Shown here: piece after piece, positions 36,650 to 49,400 of the stretch
How positions within the stretch are numbered: the stretch's first letter is position 1
Layout: every line of letters begins with the position of its first letter
Assembly (NCBI RefSeq): GCF_029227915.1
Contig: NC_079885.1
Coordinates: 9,610,001-9,674,000 of the forward strand
Direction: 5' to 3'
Source: Hydractinia symbiolongicarpus
Lineage: Eukaryota; Cnidaria; Hydrozoa; Anthoathecata; Hydractiniidae
Length of the DNA: 64,000 bases
Notes under the pieces: generated by a model
What the model was told of the DNA's origin: nothing
The model's database searches: none
Seen by the model: the letters and a program-made list of their open reading frames with translations, nothing else
Program-made: the position numbers and the translations under genes

Positions 36650-36732
36650 GCAACCTTGATCCCAGGGCCTGTAGCGTTTTTTGATTTCATCTTCATATCA
36701 AAAAACGCTACAGGCCCTGGGATCGAGGTTGC
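36650..36732. mobile_element. 83-bp hairpin MITE with 36-bp inverted arms
   Basis: Arms 36,650-36,685 and 36,697-36,732 are reverse complements with one mismatch (GCAACCTTGATCCCAGGGCC versus GCAACCTCGATCCCAGGGCC at the tips), around an 11-base loop. The direct flanks CTAAATGT and CTGAATGT form a plausible 8-bp target-site duplication with one change, as for hAT-type insertions. Related tips (CCCTGGAATTGAGGTTGC) occur at about 3,434 and 3,792. Confidence 0.8.
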
Positions 36733-37119
36733 CTGAATGTGCAGGAAAGTTATTTTTTAAAAATAACCGAAACGCCATAATTTTGTGTGCGCTTCACTCG
36801 ATTTACAACATTATTTATACCTGTACTTGAGTGATTCACTTGAAGGTGTGGCACAGTTTACGCCTATTATTAATTGCTGCACCGGGTGTTCAACGCTGGG
36901 TAACACTTTCACTTGTGACACGACGCCGACCCCCCCTTACCCCCAGCTAGTATGGAAAATCAGCTTAGTCTAGGTTCAATTTGTTTATGACTTCAGAGTA
37001 ACTTAAAAAAAAATATGCAAGCCACGTGGCAGGGACTATTTCCTTTCATTCGCCATCCACCAAACATTTGATTTGGTTGTTCAATTATAACATATAAGTA
37101 TGCCAATGTGAAAGAGTCA

Positions 37120-37215
37120 ACTTAACCATGTTGTGTTGTCTATATTATATGTTATATTATATGTCTATATTATATATATATATATGTTGTATATATATGT
37201 TGTATATATAAGATA
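37120..37215. repeat. TA-rich microsatellite
   Basis: Iterated TATAT, ATGTTATATT and TGTATATATA units immediately before the first 94-bp repeat. Simple-sequence DNA with no other role seen. Confidence 0.7.
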
Positions 37216-37552
37216 TAAATGTCTAATAAAGCAGCATAATAAGGGGGTTGTCAACGAATCTGGTTTAAAAAACTGAAAAAGCTGATTGTTAACGCAGATA
37301 GTCGATATGTACAAGCCTGCGGTGAGGGGTCTTTTTAGGTTAAAATTTACCCTGGGGTCTTACACCCTGGTTAACATGAATTAGTAACAGCCAGTAGGCC
37401 AATTTTTTGAAATTTAAAGTGTTGTCAGGTAGAATTGGAGAATATGTTACTTTATATAAGATATAAATGTCTAATAAAGCAGCATAATAAGGGGGTTGTC
37501 AACGAATCTGGTTTAAAAAACTGAAAAAGCTGATTGTTAACGCAGATAGTCG
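37211..37552 (+). repeat. 94-bp identical direct repeats, 248 bp apart
   Basis: Positions 37,211-37,304 and 37,459-37,552 are identical (AGATATAAATGTCTAATAAA ... GTTAACGCAGATAGTCG), and the match extends a few bases upstream (TATATA). The 154-bp spacer occurs once. Full identity points to a very recent duplication, or to an assembly artefact. Confidence 0.9.
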
Positions 37553-38579
37553 GGGTTAGCTACATCCCGTTGATGTGGTAGAAACCCTTCTATTAAAAAA
37601 AAAACCTAAAAATGAGGCCGTTTAGCCTGCATTACTATCAATTTAGCAGCGTGTCCAGGCTCTGGACTGTCTCTATCTCTATCTATTATCAGGTGATTTT
37701 AGAGATTCCGTACGATTCTTTACGGTTTGGAAAGGAAAACAGAATATTACGCTCTGCAACTTCTTGTGATACCATGTTTTAAAATACGCTCCTGTCTTGC
37801 TGTTCTTTAATAGATTATAAAAAGATTAATTCTTCGTTTCTTTGAAAAATACATTGCGGCAGCCACACCCGGTGAGCTAACTAGTTTTCAAAACCTGCCA
37901 CGGGTTGATTATGTGGTTTTGAAAGAGTAACGCTTATACGAGCCAAAACAAAAGAAAAACAATCATGTTGATGTTTTAAGGGTGTTATAAGTTTCGTCTT
38001 GCCAAGAGAGATGACTATTTCATGTATTAAGAGATTTCGATGAAGCAAAGAAAAAAGAAAAACACTTGGATTATAAATTATCCAACCTTTGGAAAACAAA
38101 ATGCTTGGGCATAATTTTTATTTTGCTGGCTGTTTGTTTACTCCTTTTGGGTTTGTCATTTCTTTAAAAAATAAACGCATTTTATTTTAACCCGGCAACA
38201 GCATAAGGTCATATCTCGGGCGTACTTGCCATGTGATATATGAATTTTTCGAACAGGTTGTCGAGCCAACACCGGAGCAAAACTCGCTTCACGTTCCAAA
38301 AATGACACCTAGGTCAAAAATATTTTTGCTGACATCAAACAAACTTTTAAAAATTACGTAATGCCATGGTCAGACGAAACCAGGAAAATCAATGACGCTA
38401 CATTAAATATTTTACTATAGCGTGTGAGGTCATACAGCCTTCAGTACTTACTCGCCATTATTAATTTTCGGTCAAAACAAGCAACATCGTTGGAGAAAGA
38501 GGCGATACGGAAAGGCACAATATAATAACTTTAAACTACACCTAAAATTTAGGACATTCTAAAACAAGTATAACCAATC

Positions 38580-41500
38580 ATGAGTTTGGCAAAAATATTT
38601 GGGTCTGGGAAAAAAAAAGAGGCAGCCCCAACAACTCAAGAAGCTATTCAAAAACTTAGAGAAACGGAAGATATGCTGACGAAGAAAACAGATTTCTTGG
38701 AGAAGAAAATTAAAAATGAAATAATAATTGCTAAAAAGGCAGGCACAAAAGACAAAAGAAGTAAGTGTCCATATCTTATGTGCAAAACTGATTCTTGTCT
38801 CTAGCTAGCCAGCTAAATATCAAAATAAATTTGTAAGTCCAGTGCTAAATGGATGTTAAACTGTTCATAACTGTATTTTCATATTACTTGCAAGTGTGGT
38901 GATTGTAGCTAGCTATATATGACCATCACCAATAAAATAGAAACTTCATATTTTACATATTTTTTATGTAAAGTGGCATCTGATCTGCCAATAAGGCTGT
39001 TTTGGCACATTTGATTTTTTTTTTTAGTGCAAACGATACGCCGTAAAAAGTGTGGGCGTTTTCGGGCGAGTTCGGCGTTTAAAAAAAACTTTGGTATTTG
39101 CCCAAAAAACCCGCATAGTCCCGAACAATGCCCTAAAGAAAAAAAATTCACTATAAATGACTTTCGAAGAATTATTTAAAAATGTATAAAAATTAAAATG
39201 AATTAACTATATGGTAGCTAAGTTCTTAAAAAACTGTTATTTATGGTTTTTGACTTTGATAAGACTTATATATAAACTTTATTACCTCCTTTCTCTTCAA
39301 GCGTGTTCTTTCAATTGTCGTCCGCCATGTTTATGTTACAAGGTGTTGCATTTCGGTAATGTTTCGGGCGAGTTCGGGCGTGTTCAGGAAAGTGGGGGCG
39401 GTTTCGGCGGACAACCGTCAATTTAATGCGAAAAGTCGCCTGAACTTGCCCTTATATATGCGGGCGTTTGCGGCTTATCGGCACCCTCTTTAGTGTAAGG
39501 CCACCATCAAAAATATGTTGTGTTCGCGTCCTGAAGACCCCGCAAAAATGAGTCAGTCGGGCGTATTTTTCCGGGGATTTTCAGATCAGAGCAAGCATAT
39601 TCGTTCCCAGGGCCAAGACAGTATAGCGCCACTCAACATCGTTTGTAGACCATTTTTTGCCACCCTGTACATTGTCAGTAGCCAAAGGAGTGCCCTAAAG
39701 GAATTAATTTTTACTGAAATTAATTTTCACGAGTTTTTGTCAATTTTGCATAAATTAGTTCTGGCGAAAAAAAATTATTTTTAAAAACTATCTTGCCAAA
39801 TTTTTTCCTGGTCTTTTTCCGGCTTAGCGACTCGGGTTTTTATTATCAAAAGGGAGTCGGTCGGAGGACGGGAACACAACATATTTTTGATGACAGCCTA
39901 AGGAGTCTGTTGCTTATGTTTTCTTGCGCAGTAAGGTTACACGAAATACAAATTAACAGATTCTGATTCGCAAGTCATTATGTTTTTTTTCACATATCAA
40001 ATATATAGCTATACCTTCTAAACATAAAATCTACAAATTAAACGTAACACTACGATATGCAACATGCTAAAATTTAACTTTACATGTACGCAATCTTAGG
40101 GCCTGGCGTAACGGCAATATAATTAAACTTTATGTTGTCACGTTCTGTTTAATATTGTTAATGATCAAGAAAGCTATATTGAAATTTCATACATATTTTT
40201 TTAAATAAATGGACATTATTTATTTCACAGCAACAACTTTCAACCCTTTTCGATTTAATTAAAAATAGTAGTTTTGATTGTGTAATTTTTTATAACAAAA
40301 CACAGCTACTTTTATGTTTAACTTAGAAAGGATTATGGTGATTTTAAAGCTTAAATAGGCATTTCTTGTCATTTTAGAAGGACATGTGGATGATATTTAA
40401 GCTTCAAAAGGATGTGTTCTGGTTATTTTCGAAGGATGTAAGCCAACTCATTATTTCAAGACAAAATGGAGTCAATTATCACACATCTTTATTTAAAAAA
40501 TTATTTTAACAAAGTTCATTTTGTATGATCAAAACATGATAGTATTGACCTTAAACAGTGCCATATTTTGTCCTAAAAATATCAAAACATATTTGTATGG
40601 AGCTTAAACAACACCATATTTTGCTCCGTAACTATGAAAAATCAACCGTACATGAAACTTAACAACACAATATTTTAATGTTAAATTCAAGGGTAAAAAT
40701 AGAGAGAAAATTATCCTAACTTTGGCAAATCACTTTTAATATTCAATTCAAACCTGGGATGGTGGAAGGACAGTTGTCTAGACTTGAAATTTGAAAAAAT
40801 TGCACTCTGTAATACATCGTTTTTTGAAAGCTCCCAATAAAGCCACACAAACCTTTTATGAAATTTCTGCTCAACTAGACAACTGCCTTGTTTAGGGATC
40901 AAGCCCTCTTTGACATAGTTGAATGCCCCACCAACTGAACTACTGATCTTCAAAAGATCTGTAATATTTGTATTAACCTGTTGACATTATTTTGTGTACC
41001 GCCAAAGTAAGAAAATGCAATGACACGACTCAACACAGGCATTTAATTTAAGTTCACTATTAGAAAAAGTTCTAAATGATATATTTTGTACCTTTTGAGT
41101 TTATAATGTGATAGCTTATAATGTCCAATGTTATTCAGGGTGTAATCAAGCGTTGCCAATAGCCCTTAAATGGCTATTTTCCAATACAAATTTATCTCTG
41201 AATTTTCCAATGCAATATAATAATGTATATATATATATATAGAATTTTACATATACTAAAAAAGAAGGTTTTTATCATTAATTTGGAAAGCCCAATCTAC
41301 AAGTTAAAAAAAGTGTTATTTGCTACAATAAGCCTTAGGTTTATATAAATTTCCGGCTGTTTAAAATATAATTTTAGTTTTAAACAGTCAAAACATTGTA
41401 GGCTAGAAGTTTACCATATAAAATAAAACTGTGTTATACAGCTTTCCAGAAAAAAGATAATAATATGCATAACCTTGTTGGTGTCATATCAGGATTGAGA

Positions 41501-44369
41501 TCCTTCCCATACAAAAAGTTATTTTGTTTCCAGTACGAAAATTTATTGAACAGATGTAAAAAGATTATTTTGCTAGGACGAGTGCGTGATTCCATTTCTT
41601 TGGATTATGCTCATTTTTCAAATCTGGTAGGTATCATGAAAAAAGGTCACATTTTGATTTGTTCTATAAAGTTTTTGGCGCACAGCCACATATAAAGTGT
41701 TGTATTGATATGCAATCCTACTAACCTTAGCATTACTATGCGGTGGAATAATTGTGTTTTAAGATCTGCTGGAATATATATACTGATGCATTTCATGCTA
41801 ATTATGCACCCATTGTGTGAATGATATAAACTTCGCTGAAAACTTTTTTACTGCAGTGGTGAACTATTGCGTGCATTTAATACAGAAACACTTTCTTTTA
41901 AAATCATCTAAACTTTGCAACTTTATATTACTCGTTTATAAGCATCTTTCGATGTAGTATGTTTGTTTGAATAAGCACTCCCTCCCTAAAAATTAAAATT
42001 TTAATAAGTTTCACAGCCAATTAAGCGTACATTGCCTTCAGCAAAATAAAGTTGTATGAAGCAAGTTTGTGTTTTGTAGTTTACTGTCACTGTTTGAATA
42101 GATGGTTTGTTTCATATAACTATCCTCACAGGATTTTTTCAGGTGTACCTGAGCTTGTTACCATAATGTCTGGCATAACTGCTATTTTTTTTTCACACCT
42201 AAATGCCGGAAGACTGGATTTGATATTTTAAACCTGACAGACAGTCAGGTTTAAAATAGCGAACAGAGGATACTGTAATAATGCAGCGTGGACTAACAAA
42301 AAAAAATTCGGCCGTAAAGTTTTCAAGAAATAAAAATGCCTTTGAAAAACAAAATATTAATAACCTAACCGAAAACACAGCAACAGATCAGTCAAATAAC
42401 GAATGTTAAAAGTCTGAATTTGGATTTCCTTTTTAGCTGCATTAAACGCGTTAAAAAGAAAAAAAAGGTTAGAAAAACAACTGCAGCAAATAGATAATAC
42501 GCTCTCCACCATTGAGCTTCAACGCGAAACGCTTGAGAATGCAAACACAAATACAGAAGTGTTAAAGTCAATGGGGGTAGCTGCAAAAGCACTGAAGAGT
42601 GCGCATCAGCAATTGTAAGTGGTTTTCATTTAATTCTACATGATATTTTTTTTAAGAATTATTTAAAATTTATGTACAATATGTTTCTGTTACCTGAAAA
42701 TAAAAGAAAATTTATGCAAATTTTTAAATTGCTGGGAAAGCTCTTTTCGTTCTCAAGATATTAAAAGTTTTTGAGATTCAATTACTTGGTCTCCAGGTAT
42801 TGATACTATTTCTATCGTCCAAATTTTTGACCTGTACAGTTTGCAATTTTAAATAATCCAAAGTACGCAATTATTATAGATTTTATATCTTTTTATTTGC
42901 TGTTTCAGAGATGTTGATGATGTTCATGATATGATGGACGATATATCAGAACAAACAGAACTAGCCAATGAAATATCAGAAGCTATATCAAGTTCTGTTG
43001 GTTTTGGTCAAGATATTGATGAGGTATTGTTTGTTTTTTAAAAATGAAGTGCAAAATATTACCAGGTTTGCAGGTCTTTGCACAGGTATTTATATCTTTT
43101 ATATCTTAAAATAGACTTCTGTGAATATGGCTTTTTACTGAGATGAAAAACAGGGTCAAATTCATGATAATAAAAACAGAGTGTACAAGAATTTATCTAC
43201 TGTATTCTAAATTTTAGCTTATTTTACTAGAGACATATAAATAAATAGAAAAACATTGAACATTCCAAAATCTTCAAAACTCGAAGAATATTTCAGATAT
43301 ACTTAGATCAAACCTAGAGAATTAATCTTAATTATATCTAGTTAGTGCATAATACATAACTAATATAACACCATTCAATGTTCAATATACTTTACTTATA
43401 AGTCACAAGTCATTAAGATATATTTAGAGTAGTTGTATCAAAACAAATTGTTGCACATTTATCACATTACGTATAAAAAAAAAATTATAAGCTAATTTTT
43501 GTAACTTAGAAAAACAATTGAAATTACCAAGAATGTCATCAAAAAAGAAACATGACATTGAAATTCTGTTAGTTACCTTCTTAATAATTTCATAGTTTAA
43601 AGGTATTTCTTACTCAATTCACTTTTTTAAAGGTTGACACCTCAATTTGCTTTTCCGAAAAAAAATTTTTACAAAAATCTTTATAACTTTCAAGTAAATT
43701 ATTAAATTGAACAATATTTAACTTTTGTTTACTATAAAAAATAATTGCAATTTTTTTTAATTTTATTATTATCTTTTTTTATCATAGGCGGATAAAATTT
43801 TCGAAGCCCATAATTAAGAATTGAACTATTGACACCTAAAATTTGTTTTTTTAATTTTTATCAATGTCCACACTTACGCCCATGTTTTTTGAACATGTCC
43901 TTATACTACCATGTAGAAAACTTGGTGAGATGAATAATGTTAAATTTATGCTTTGTTTATTTCAGGACGAATTAAACGCAGAGTTGGAGGAGCTCGAACA
44001 GGAAGACCTCGATGAAGAAATGCTTAAACTTGGAGGTGCTCCAATGCAAGATTTACCAACAGTACCAGACACAGAGATTCCCCAACCAAGTGAGTTTTTT
44101 TTAATATCATCTTCATATCATCAGATTCAGTAAAATGTGGAGCTTAGTTAAAATACCAGTTCTAAACTGCACTGCCCATAAACAAGGAGTAGGGTATACC
44201 CGAATCATCTCAATAGTTTCATACGTAATAGAGTCACTATTTGGCACTGACCCATGCCTGCTCCCTAAACCCATTATTTATTTATATTTTTATTAATTTA
44301 GATAAATCAAAAGCAAAGAAAGTCGAGGATGAGGACGACATGGCAGAGTTAGCTGCATGGGCTTCTTAA
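38580..44369 (+). CDS. CHMP4: CHMP4 (ESCRT-III, Snf7 family), exon 1 plus cassette A
   Basis: The core ESCRT-III filament subunit, which polymerises on membranes during multivesicular-body formation, cytokinesis and membrane repair. Exons are 38,580-38,760, 42,437-42,614, 42,909-43,023, 43,966-44,089 and 44,302-44,369; all borders are GT/AG and the phases agree, giving about 221 residues, the usual CHMP4 length. Exon 1 holds the N-terminal amphipathic start and helix 1 (MSLAKIFGSGKKK, TQEAIQKLRETEDML, TDFLEKKI). Exon 2 begins ALNALKRKKRLEKQL (helix 2). Exons 3-4 hold the acidic helices (DVDDVHDMMDDISEQTELA, ELEELEQEDLDEEMLKL). Exon 5 ends with the Bro1/ALIX-binding-type helix EDEDDMAELAAWAS. 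The start is the first ATG before a canonical N-terminus. Intron 1 is 3.7 kb. The 3' UTR resembles that of cassette B. Confidence 0.96.
39499..39899. mobile_element. TIR element (MITE-like) in CHMP4 intron 1
   Basis: The ends 39,499-39,533 and 39,866-39,899 are inverted copies (CATCAAAAATATGTTGTGTT then a C/G difference and CGTCC). TAAGG lies at both outer borders (39,496 and 39,898), but the boundary is ambiguous. The interior is GC-richer than its surroundings and has no transposase. The related block 39,040-39,440 just to the left carries CGGGCGAGTTCGG twice and may belong to an older insertion. Confidence 0.6.
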
Positions 44370-46409
44370 ACACACATCGTTAGATCATCCTTTCCGTTAA
44401 GATAAACTTTTTTACACAGCCTTTCTATTTTAACTCAGTAGTAAGAAATTGCCGAGACAATAACCTTTGTGATGAATCTTCAACTAACGTTCATCGAGGT
44501 TCGCCTCAACAATTTGTTGAATTAGAAAGGCTGTTATGGGGAAATGTATTCCAGTGAATATATTCCAGTAAATATATGAAGATTAATCAATGCAATGGCA
44601 TCCTTGTGAGGTGATTTTAACAATAGCTGTATGCTAAAAAATATTGAATCTAGATTGCGTATACGTGTAAAATTTCTTTTCTATCGCTTCTTTTTGCCAT
44701 AAATCAATCTATGCTGCTTGTATTTTTTATATATGTCGTTGTAGAAACATTAAAAATTATAAATATATGTTATTTCCATGTTTATTTTTTAATTACCGTT
44801 TCCAATTGCTCTCCCAATTTTTGTTTTGCGATGCTGCATAATGCTATGAATAATAGGTAGGTCTTCTATCGCTGGAGTCATTATTGTTCTCCGAAAATAG
44901 GTCTCATCCACTATATGTCGTGGCTAGTATGTTTACCAACTACTTAAACTTAAGTCCACCGAGCTTGCCAAAAAGTTTCCTTTCCACCACTGCAGTTTTA
45001 TAAAAGTACATGTCTATATTTGTTATACATGTTTAGAGGGTAAATGGGTTGGATTGTATGAATTAAACTATGTTCTATTATGTTCACTAAGGTGCAACGT
45101 TGTGGTATCAGCAGAACAGAATGACTGAGGTAATTTTAATGAAGGCCTAAAAAAGTCATGTATGACCCTACACTTTATGTAGAGATAGTACACTGGTAGC
45201 ATGTTTGGATTGTAATCATGAGGTTTTAGGTTCGAGTACCCACTCCAATGTAGAGCTGTCTGTCCATTTGAACCTATCTATCGACTGCAAACCGGTCGTG
45301 TTGCAGGCAGGAAAGTTAAAGCAATATAATACGTATCTCCGACGATAATGTAACATAAGTAGATTTAATTTCAAGTTCTTGGTCTGTACGTTTGATCGCA
45401 GACTATAACTTGAACAGTACATTTTGTAAACCGGTCAACATCTATTTATTATTATTATTAAATATTATTAAAATTTTTAAATATTATCGGAGATTTATAT
45501 AAGATTTAGTCGACAAAAATTTCGATTAAATATGGTAGTTGTTGATTGAATTAGATCCAGAGGAAAATCCTTAACATTTAAGAGCATTTTAGTGTGTTTT
45601 TATATGAGAATTATGGAGCTTTTATCCTTACGACAAAATATTTCTTTTGCTGACTGTACCTGGATCAATTTCTATCTCCTTCAGATATGACCAGACTCAG
45701 TTTTCATTAGCCAGCATTTTACCCTAATCCAACGTTCTGGCTGTTATCTTGCAGTGGGTATAAAATTTTTTAAGGGGAATCACAGGGTAACCCACAGAGT
45801 AAACTTTTAATGATCCTTTGTTGTAATGTTGACATCAGCGTGCTTTTCTTTGCGTAAAATGAAAAATTGTCCTATTTATTTATTCTTCGATTTTTTGCGA
45901 ATGGCTTCTTGAATAACATTTTGCAGTTACATCATCTCGTAAATTAGGTGAGAAGGGTAGTTTTGATGGTATATTTATGTGTTGTGAGGGCTGAGATATT
46001 TGTAACTGCGGCTTTAACTATTTGAAATTCCACATGACGTGTATACAGGAATTGAAAGAATTAAAAATAGTTATTTTAAAGATGACGTTTTTTGTCTTCC
46101 CTTTTAGGTTATTTATTATAATTATTTTTTGAACTACCCTAATATTGTTATGTTTTTATTAATTTATGCTAATAAACAATGCAAACTTTCTACTATGCGA
46201 TAATTGCTTTCTGCCGAAAAAGGCTAATTGACTTAGAGGCCTTTTTTCGAACCAGGAATTTTTTTTACATCATTGGGCTAGTAAAAAGTTCAAGCAGTTG
46301 CTACTTTAAGAATTTATTGGATTGTTCAATGTTTTATGGATATCAGCTTCCCTTCTTCATAAACACTGTGCATAGTGGCCTTAATTAAATATTTGGCATT
46401 TCCTTTTAG
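44370..46409. other. Spacer between CHMP4 cassettes
   Basis: Holds the 3' UTR of cassette A. The stretch to about 44,840 shares CTTGTATTTTTTATATATGTCG, TTATTTCCATGTTTATTTTT-like and CGATGCTGC segments with 49,975-50,100 after cassette B. A tRNA-derived element follows at 45,190. No second CHMP4 first exon was found. Confidence 0.6.
45189..45330 (+). repeat. tRNA-derived SINE-like repeat
   Basis: A box A-like ACTGGTAGCATG (45,191) and a box B-like GGTTCGAGTACC (45,229) have tRNA spacing, but the stems do not pair well. It is therefore a degenerate tRNA or SINE head rather than a working tRNA. The body continues into CCGGTCGTGTTGCAGGCAGG. Confidence 0.5.
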
Positions 46410-49400
46410 CTGCATTAAATGCGTTAAAACGAAAGAAAAGACTAGAGAAACAGCTGCAACAAATTGATGGTACGCTCTCCACCATTGAGTTCCAACGCGA
46501 AGCACTGGAAAATGCAAGCACAAATACTGAAGTGTTGAAGACCATGGGCGTGGCTGCAAAAGCACTGAAAAGCGCACATCAACAACTGTAAGTGGTTTTC
46601 GTTGTGGTGATAGTTTGTGTGATTTTTTTATAAGTAACCTAGCCTAATTAATTAAGCCCTCTTCGAAGATATTAAAATAAAGTTTCTCTTATACGAAAGG
46701 TAAGACGCAAACAAATTTGTCATAGCAAATCCCTAAAAATCCACCATTTAACACAAACAAATTTCTCAGAGCAAACCCTGAATTAAAATTAACCAATGAG
46801 CACGAAGCCAGTGTGGTGACATCTCACCCTCTTAAATAAGTACGCGAATTAATTATATTTAATAATTCGCGATCACAACATGAATTCCTGATATTGATCA
46901 CATGAGTAAAAAAAAACAGTAGAATTAACCAATCAAAAAGCGCATTGGTATAAGGTATATACTATTCAGCCTCTTCCCTTCCTGTATTGAGCTGTGCACT
47001 GTTCATGATAGCCTTAGAGCCGAAGTTATCTTACAGTTCTTTATCCAAAATTTGATCTGTTTATAAAGGGAATTTGTTGAGATGTGAACAGTAACAATTT
47101 ATAGTGATCCTATCCAACTTTTTCAATAGCATTTTAAAAACGTGGGACGTCATTCTAGGATTCTAGGAATCTGAAATCAGAATGCACTATCATACTGCAA
47201 AGGGGAAGGCCTAAAATCCTGGACCTTAAGGATAGTCTGGAGAGTGTAACGCAATGGTAAAAATAAGTCTATAAACTGTTTTCGAAATTTGATTTCAGCA
47301 ACACAGCAACAAAAACAACCATTTTCAATCCTATTCATTCTTGATATTTTATCTGTCACGAAACTAAAAAAACAAAACATATATAGGACAAAAAACAAGT
47401 TTACAAGCGTATAAATACTAAAATTCTAAAAAGAAATAATTATATATACATATGATCTTCAATGATAACCAAAGTATATTGCGGACTAAAATGGAATAGA
47501 GAGGACTATTATCAAGATTTAGTGAAGGGCTACTGCTTTAAAGCTATCAAAGGAGAAAAATAGGTAAAAAAAACAACCATATAGTAAGCCATATACAAAA
47601 TAGGAAACAAACTTTTTGCGGGAGACATGCAGATGCTGTAGAAGGCCGATCACTGAATCAGAATTTTTATGACTTGTTTTTATATTTCAATTAAAGTTCT
47701 TTCAAATTTTGTCAATAGGCTTTCCACAATAGTGAATTTTTGACCCAATTTACACCAGATTACAGCTTTTAAAAATTGACGGGTTAAGCTAAATAACAAG
47801 CATGTGGACTAAAAAATATGGTGACCTTTCCATGAGGTGGCCACTCGAGATAGAGAATTTAATTTTTTCTTTTAAATGTCTTTCAACAAAAAGAAAAATG
47901 TAGAAAATGTCAAGTAAAAATGTGCGTAAAGTCGAATTTTTACTTAGAAATACAAAGTATCGTAACGTAACGTATAATTTTGGTTTCAAACGCTTATTCT
48001 TAATTATTCTTTTGTTTGTGTAATTTTTTATACGCAATTGATACATAGCATGGTCATTATTTGTTTTTTCAGAGACGTCGATGATGTTCAGGATATGATG
48101 GACGATATATCAGAACAAACAGAACTAGCCAATGAAATATCGGAAGCGATATCAAGTTCTGTTGGTTTTGGTCAAGATATTGATGAGGTATTGTTTGGTT
48201 TGTTTGTTTCTATTTTTGGTTGTTTGTTGTTTGTTTGTTGGATGTTTGTGTGTTTGGTTTGTTGTTTATTTGTTTTGTTTATCTGTTTGTTTTTTGTTTT
48301 TTATTTATTTGTTTTTTTGTTTATTTGTTTGTTTATTTGTTTGTTTTTTTGTTTGCATGTTTTTAAAAATATAATTATGTTTATAAACTTTTTGATAAAT
48401 TGGTTTTTGTTACTCAAAAACAACCACTTTTACCAACCACCAATAACAACCACCACGAAGATAATTTAACAGTGAAACGTCAACGAATGATAAAAAATTA
48501 TCTTTTTACAATTTCTTTCGTTTCAATTAATTTTGAAATCCAAATTATCGATTAAATACTAAATTTAATGTTCTTATTGTGTACTTTTTTTTAAAAAGAT
48601 TTTCACTAATCAGAATGTCCAAGGTTTTAGTGAACAAAAACTCCTGAGATATATTCGCGATTTGCGTGAATTAATTTTTGTGATAGTCACTGGAGAAAAG
48701 ATAATTCTTTGAGAGTCTAAATAAGTCGCAAAATTAAATTGTAGGGAGAAAAACATGATGCAAGTTTTGTATCAATATTTGATTTCAGATATTTAAAAAT
48801 AAATAAAATGAAAGCCAACATTTTTTGTTAGTCAAAATTTCTGACAATTATTTTTTCCGCGATATCAGTTGTAGATTGGTCAAAGTCAACATCGAATGCT
48901 TTATGTATTTTGTGTTTTTCAGGACGAATTAAACGCAGAGTTAGAAGAGTTGGAACAAGAAGATCTTGACGAAGAAATGCTTAAACTTGGAGGTGCTCCA
49001 ATGCAAGATTTACCAAGTGTGCCAGACACAGAGCTTCCCCAACCAAGTAAGATCTATATTATACCACCTTACTTTCCGTCTGTGAGACAAAGATGGTAGC
49101 TGTAAGTAGCAATGTGCGAATTTCTGTGGATTTTTCCGCGATTACACGTTTTTTTTTTTTGCAAGAAACATGCATACACGAAACATAGGCTCAAATTGGC
49201 AAAAAAACTAAGAAACATCTAAGAAACATGGGCAGGCTCAGAAAGGCAAGAAACAATTTGTTTTAAGACTTATTTTTTCCAAGAACCAAGAACTAAATAG
49301 AAAGCACTAAATGTCAAACAACTTATAAATGTTTCCATAATCCGCGCCCTCTTCTACTAGCATATCGTTTTCTTCTTCGTCACTTTTGACGGACTCCAAC

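Noticed and set aside
36880-36975. Similarity of CCCAGCTAGTATGGAAAATC to the LINE 3' end
   Set aside because: The match is short and diverged and has no GATGAT tail; it is too weak to call a third LINE copy.
48132-48469. Two long plus-strand frames rich in C, F, L and V
   Set aside because: They read through CHMP4 exon 3B into the GTTT simple repeat, so the hydrophobic protein is a repeat artefact.
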